DNA of 64,000 nt from Metabacillus sp. KUDC1714 (GTDB taxonomy: Bacteria > Bacillota > Bacilli > Bacillales > Bacillaceae): NCBI RefSeq assembly GCF_014217835.1, contig NZ_CP055263.1, forward strand, positions 5,087,501 to 5,151,500, read 5' to 3'. The position numbers and the translations under genes are program-made. Of this stretch, positions 61,228-64,000 are shown one piece after another (the first letter of the stretch is position 1; the number at the start of each line of letters is the position of its first letter). Below the pieces are notes generated by a model. The model was not told the origin of the DNA. It did no database searches and saw nothing but the letters and a program-made list of their open reading frames with translations.

Positions 61228-61256
61228 TTGACAATTGGCTGTGTTGATCTTATACT
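61228..61256 (+). promoter_or_regulatory. Strong promoter of the EamA leader
   Basis: TTGACA at 61228-61233, a 17-bp spacer, TATACT at 61251-61256. The predicted transcript starts at about 61263, giving a ~120-nt leader before the EamA gene. Confidence 0.7.
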
Positions 61257-61320
61257 TTTATATAACTTGAATAATAAAACCTTTTTGGACGTGGATTTTT
61301 CTAGAGTTAGCTCTATTTTC

Positions 61321-61358
61321 GCCACACAATTGTCAACTGACAATTGTGTGGCTTTTTT
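61321..61358 (+). terminator. Leader terminator (attenuator) before the EamA gene
   Basis: Perfect 15-bp arms GCCACACAATTGTCA and TGACAATTGTGTGGC with a T6 run, ~24 bp before the gene. There is no room for another promoter between it and the start codon, so the gene depends on readthrough. Confidence 0.8.
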
Positions 61359-61381
61359 GTGTTAAGAAAGGGGAAGAATGA

Positions 61382-62272
61382 ATGAAAACTTGGCAATATG
61401 CTTTAATTGTTTTTTTAGGTGGATGCTGTTATGGAGTTTTATCTACATTTGTCAAACTTGCGTATTCGGCAGGTTATTCGGTGACAGAAGTAACAGGTGG
61501 CCAATATTTATTTGGAGCATTACTTACATGGACGCTAGTTATCTTTACAAAAAAGAAAAAATCATCTTTAAATCAAGCTATCAAACTATTATTATCCGGA
61601 ATTCCATTTGGCTTAACAGGTGTGTTTTATTATCAAGCGCTACAAACTCTTAATGCTTCTCTAGCAATCATTTTTTTATTTCAATTTGTTTGGATTGGCA
61701 CACTTTTCGAGTGGATCTTTTATAAAAAAATACCAACGAAAGGGAAAATCATTGCAATCGGATTTCTTATTATCGGCTCAATTCTAGCTGCGGGCTTAGT
61801 TGCAAAGAGTGAAGTTGCTCTATCTTTACAAGGAACAGCTTGGGGGTTACTTTCGGCTTTGACGTTTACAACTTTTATATTTCTCAGTAGTTCTGTTGGA
61901 AATGATACTTCACCAATCCTTAAAAGTGCTTTCTTATCCACTGGTGGTTTAATTGTCGTACTTTTAGTATACCCACCAATGTTTTTATTTGATTTACCTG
62001 TCTTAATCGGGGTAGCACCGTATGGTTTATTTCTTGGTATATTTGGTGTTGCTTTACCACCGCTTTTATTTTCTATTGGTATGCCGCATATCGGTCCAGG
62101 ACTTGGCACGATCTTAACTGCATCTGAGCTTCCAGTAGCTGTAATAATGTCTGCGATTATCTTAGCTGAACTTGTAAGTTTTTCACAATGGCTAGGAGTT
62201 GTGATCATTTTAAGTGGGATTGTAGTCGGCAATGTTCGTTTTACGAGTCTGTCACTCCTCGAAAAAACTTGA
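61382..62272 (+). CDS. EamA/DMT-superfamily transporter
   Basis: 296 aa, ten predicted helices in two EamA repeats: VFLGGCCYGVLSTFVKLAYSAGYSVTEVTGGQYLFGALL and, after a mid-loop, GLLSALTFTTFIFLSSSVGN in the second repeat, with the conserved LGVVIILSGIVVGN at the end. DMT members export amino acids, metabolites or drugs. AAAGGGG lies 9-10 nt before the ATG. Regulation is likely by leader attenuation; the effector is unknown. Confidence 0.9.
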   Translation: MKTWQYALIVFLGGCCYGVLSTFVKLAYSAGYSVTEVTGGQYLFGALLTWTLVIFTKKKKSSLNQAIKLLLSGIPFGLTGVFYYQALQTLNASLAIIFLFQFVWIGTLFEWIFYKKIPTKGKIIAIGFLIIGSILAAGLVAKSEVALSLQGTAWGLLSALTFTTFIFLSSSVGNDTSPILKSAFLSTGGLIVVLLVYPPMFLFDLPVLIGVAPYGLFLGIFGVALPPLLFSIGMPHIGPGLGTILTASELPVAVIMSAIILAELVSFSQWLGVVIILSGIVVGNVRFTSLSLLEKT

Positions 62273-62301
62273 TTCACATATATTGTTCCACAGAGAAAAA
62301 C

Positions 62302-62351
62302 ACCACAATTCAAAGCCCGCTTTCCAAAAGGAATAGGCTTAGAATTGTGGT
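62302..62351 (-). terminator. Terminator of the prenyl-synthase gene
   Basis: ACCACAATTC and GAATTGTGGT arms with an inner GCC/GGC pairing; the minus side is followed by GTTTTTC. It also lies 29 bp after the EamA stop and may serve that gene. Confidence 0.65.
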
Positions 62352-62376
62352 AAAACCATTTAGAACAAACTCCTAA

Positions 62377-64000
62377 TTAATGGTCCCGGTTCACAATATA
62401 GTTCAATAAATGCTTTAGAAAAGTGGTATTGCGAGGCACCTCTTGCAACATTTCTATTGCTAGACAGTAATGTTCCCACATCGCTTTTCTTGCACCATCT
62501 ACACCTAAAATTGACACAAAAGTCGAATTGTTGTTCTCAGCATCTTTTCCAATTGGTTTGCCAAGTAAAGTTAAATCCCCTTCAACATCAAGCAGGTCAT
62601 CTTTTATTTGAAATGCAATGCCGGCATGGTAGGCGAATTTTCTTAAGTGTTCAATTTCCAATTCTGGTGCATCAGCGAGAATAGCAGGCATGATGAGCGA
62701 AGCTTCGAATGCGATGCTAGTTTTATAAAAGCTCATCATATTCAATTGATCTAGTGTTAATTGTATCCCTTTGGAATCCAAGTCCATCGCTTGTCCCTTA
62801 CACATATCCTCTGTTATTTGGGCTGAATATTGAATCAATTTAAGCACCGTTTTCGCATCAAACTGGTCAAGAGAAGCTTGTTCCCCAATCGCCTTCTGGG
62901 TCAAAAAGAGACCTGTTAATTCCGCTATTGAAATGTTATATACCTGATGTAGGGTTGGACGTCCTCTACGGATGGACGCATTATCCTGGGAAGGCAGATC
63001 ATCGAAGATTAGTGATGCAGTATGCATATATTCCAATGACCTTAAAAGTGGTACAATTGCTGAACGTTTTAATCCATATTCCTTAATGCCCATGATCCAA
63101 GTTATGATGGGCCTCAATCGCTTTCCATCACCCTCAAGGCTGTAATTTGCAGCATCAATGATCGGTTCTTTCATAAAAGAATCATGATCGGTTTTAGTGA
63201 TTTTTAAAATGTTGTTTATCTGTATGCGTACGTTTTCGATCGTATCTACAAAGTCTTCCCGCTCTTTCCGTTCATTTTTCAGAATGGTCATTATATGATC
63301 TCGGAGCAGTTTATCAAAAAAATCCACATCATTCGCTTTTCGCACCATATTTTGAATAACCCGATTGAATTGTGGGTTTCCAGAAGCGAATAGCTCCATC
63401 ACTTCATTGTATTTTTTGGTTCCCATTCTTTCTTTAAAGCGTTTCAAACCGTTTATCGCACGATCCAAAATTACTTCACAAGTTTTGGGATCTGAATGAT
63501 ATACGTTATGGATCAAATTGAATATAACCGTCCAGTATAATTCAAAGGGGTTTATTAGATCCAAACGTTTATCATGGTATTTCATATAATAAGTATAAGG
63601 TGTTACTGCTCCTTCCTGCATGTCATCGAACATATCTGCAAAATCATCTGCAAGCTGGTTGTATATACCATAAAAGAAAGTACGATTGTCAAATCCCTCA
63701 TCCTCTGTAGCATTGATTACTGAACGGACAATCAATCGCGACGAAGAGGATTTTAAAATTATAGGAAGATAAAGCTCCTCATTAGTATAATTTGGATTTA
63801 TCAGATCCTTTACGCGGTCCACTTCCTGAGAATTAAAAAACACATAGGATTGCTCCAGAAAATTATTTCTAGTCTCTAGTGGCTGATGTCCCTTAATATA
63901 CTCAAAAGCGTCGCGGAGTTCTGAATGAATATATCTGATCAAATCCATGTTTTTTCCGGTCCACTCGCCCAATTCAGGCACAGATCCAGTAATTAGAGTG
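62377..64000 (-). CDS. Farnesyl-diphosphate-synthase-like protein with long N-terminal extension (5' end outside window)
   Basis: At least 534 codons, open to the right window edge (in-frame codons TLITGS precede the internal GTG at 63981). The C-terminal ~290 residues are an isoprenyl diphosphate synthase: first Asp-rich motif DDLPSQDNASIRRGRPTLH, the AMDLDSKG helix, and second motif FQIKDDLLDVEGD with LGKPIGKDAENNNSTFVSILG, the farnesyl/geranyl type. The first ~240 residues are helical with no match I recognise. Ordinary synthases are ~300 aa, so this is a two-domain protein. It may make a prenyl chain for a specialised product. Confidence 0.8.
   Translation of the reverse strand, partial: TLITGSVPELGEWTGKNMDLIRYIHSELRDAFEYIKGHQPLETRNNFLEQSYVFFNSQEVDRVKDLINPNYTNEELYLPIILKSSSSRLIVRSVINATEDEGFDNRTFFYGIYNQLADDFADMFDDMQEGAVTPYTYYMKYHDKRLDLINPFELYWTVIFNLIHNVYHSDPKTCEVILDRAINGLKRFKERMGTKKYNEVMELFASGNPQFNRVIQNMVRKANDVDFFDKLLRDHIMTILKNERKEREDFVDTIENVRIQINNILKITKTDHDSFMKEPIIDAANYSLEGDGKRLRPIITWIMGIKEYGLKRSAIVPLLRSLEYMHTASLIFDDLPSQDNASIRRGRPTLHQVYNISIAELTGLFLTQKAIGEQASLDQFDAKTVLKLIQYSAQITEDMCKGQAMDLDSKGIQLTLDQLNMMSFYKTSIAFEASLIMPAILADAPELEIEHLRKFAYHAGIAFQIKDDLLDVEGDLTLLGKPIGKDAENNNSTFVSILGVDGARKAMWEHYCLAIEMLQEVPRNTTFLKHLLNYIVNRDH

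Noticed and set aside
61228..61352. Pairing of TTGACAATTGGCTGTG with the leader terminator arm as an antiterminator
   Set aside because: The complementary stretch is the -35 region itself, so it is not transcribed from that promoter and cannot fold with the terminator in the RNA.
1..64000. CRISPR array, rRNA or tRNA genes, prophage
   Set aside because: No regularly spaced repeats, no rRNA or cloverleaf-like sequence and no phage structural genes were seen.

Overview
The window looks like a chromosomal segment of a low-GC, AT-rich Firmicute of the Bacillaceae. Gene families (CsoR/CopZ/CopA, class III fructose-1,6-bisphosphatase, DUF420, paired YdcZ transporters), strong GGAGG ribosome-binding sites, hairpin-plus-T-run terminators and a GC-rich Bacillus-type repeat all point there. 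I saw no rRNA, tRNA or CRISPR array. Species cannot be fixed from the sequence alone.

Layout. 1-4.4 kb: 5' part of a Rad3-type helicase, two small unknown genes, and an AraC regulator divergent from a GH105 unsaturated-glycoside hydrolase. 4.7-12.5 kb: a CUT1 sugar-uptake and catabolism operon (binding protein, two permeases, two VOC proteins, an SDR, a ThuA protein, a GH43 remnant) under a LacI regulator with three look-alike operators. 12.7-18.8 kb: peptidase S51, sulfurtransferase, and a copper-export operon csoR-copZ-copA with a YtkA-like protein. 19.3-21.8 kb: small genes, two YdcZ-type membrane proteins with an ArsR regulator that appears leaderless, and a nitroreductase.

22.1-29.9 kb holds the most notable system: a four-gene SMC-like anti-plasmid operon (Wadjet, order jetD-jetA-jetB-jetC) with 4-bp start/stop overlaps. 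Its JetC has non-standard Walker A and Walker B residues. 30.2-33.1 kb is a cluster of small unknown, partly broken genes resembling immunity or orphan cassettes.

33.3-36.6 kb is a decaying sugar locus. Two CUT1 permeases stand next to a binding-protein gene cut in half and joined tail-to-tail with the 3' end of a class II aldolase, followed by an FAD-oxidoreductase remnant. 36.7-39.1 kb: a TetR-regulated DHA2-type efflux pump with three operators around one promoter. 40.3-43.4 kb: a divergent 1056-residue UvrA-like ATPase with a long zinc-finger C-terminal region. 44.5-47.8 kb: fbp and an alkylation-repair HEAT protein, which has a paralogue at 50.7 kb. 48.9-50.1 kb: an ECF sigma factor between two small membrane proteins. 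51.7-64 kb: VOC, flavoprotein, DUF4352 and DUF420 proteins, a PhyH/TIM-barrel pair with an AraC regulator, a CapA-like protein, an EamA transporter behind a leader terminator, and a farnesyl-diphosphate-synthase-like protein running off the right edge.

Two 218-bp copies of a miniature transposon (48.6 and 60.3 kb) carry terminal inverted repeats and perfect 8-bp target duplications. Neither CUT1 transporter encodes its own ATPase; in Bacillus such systems commonly share MsmX, so a distant ATPase is likely used.
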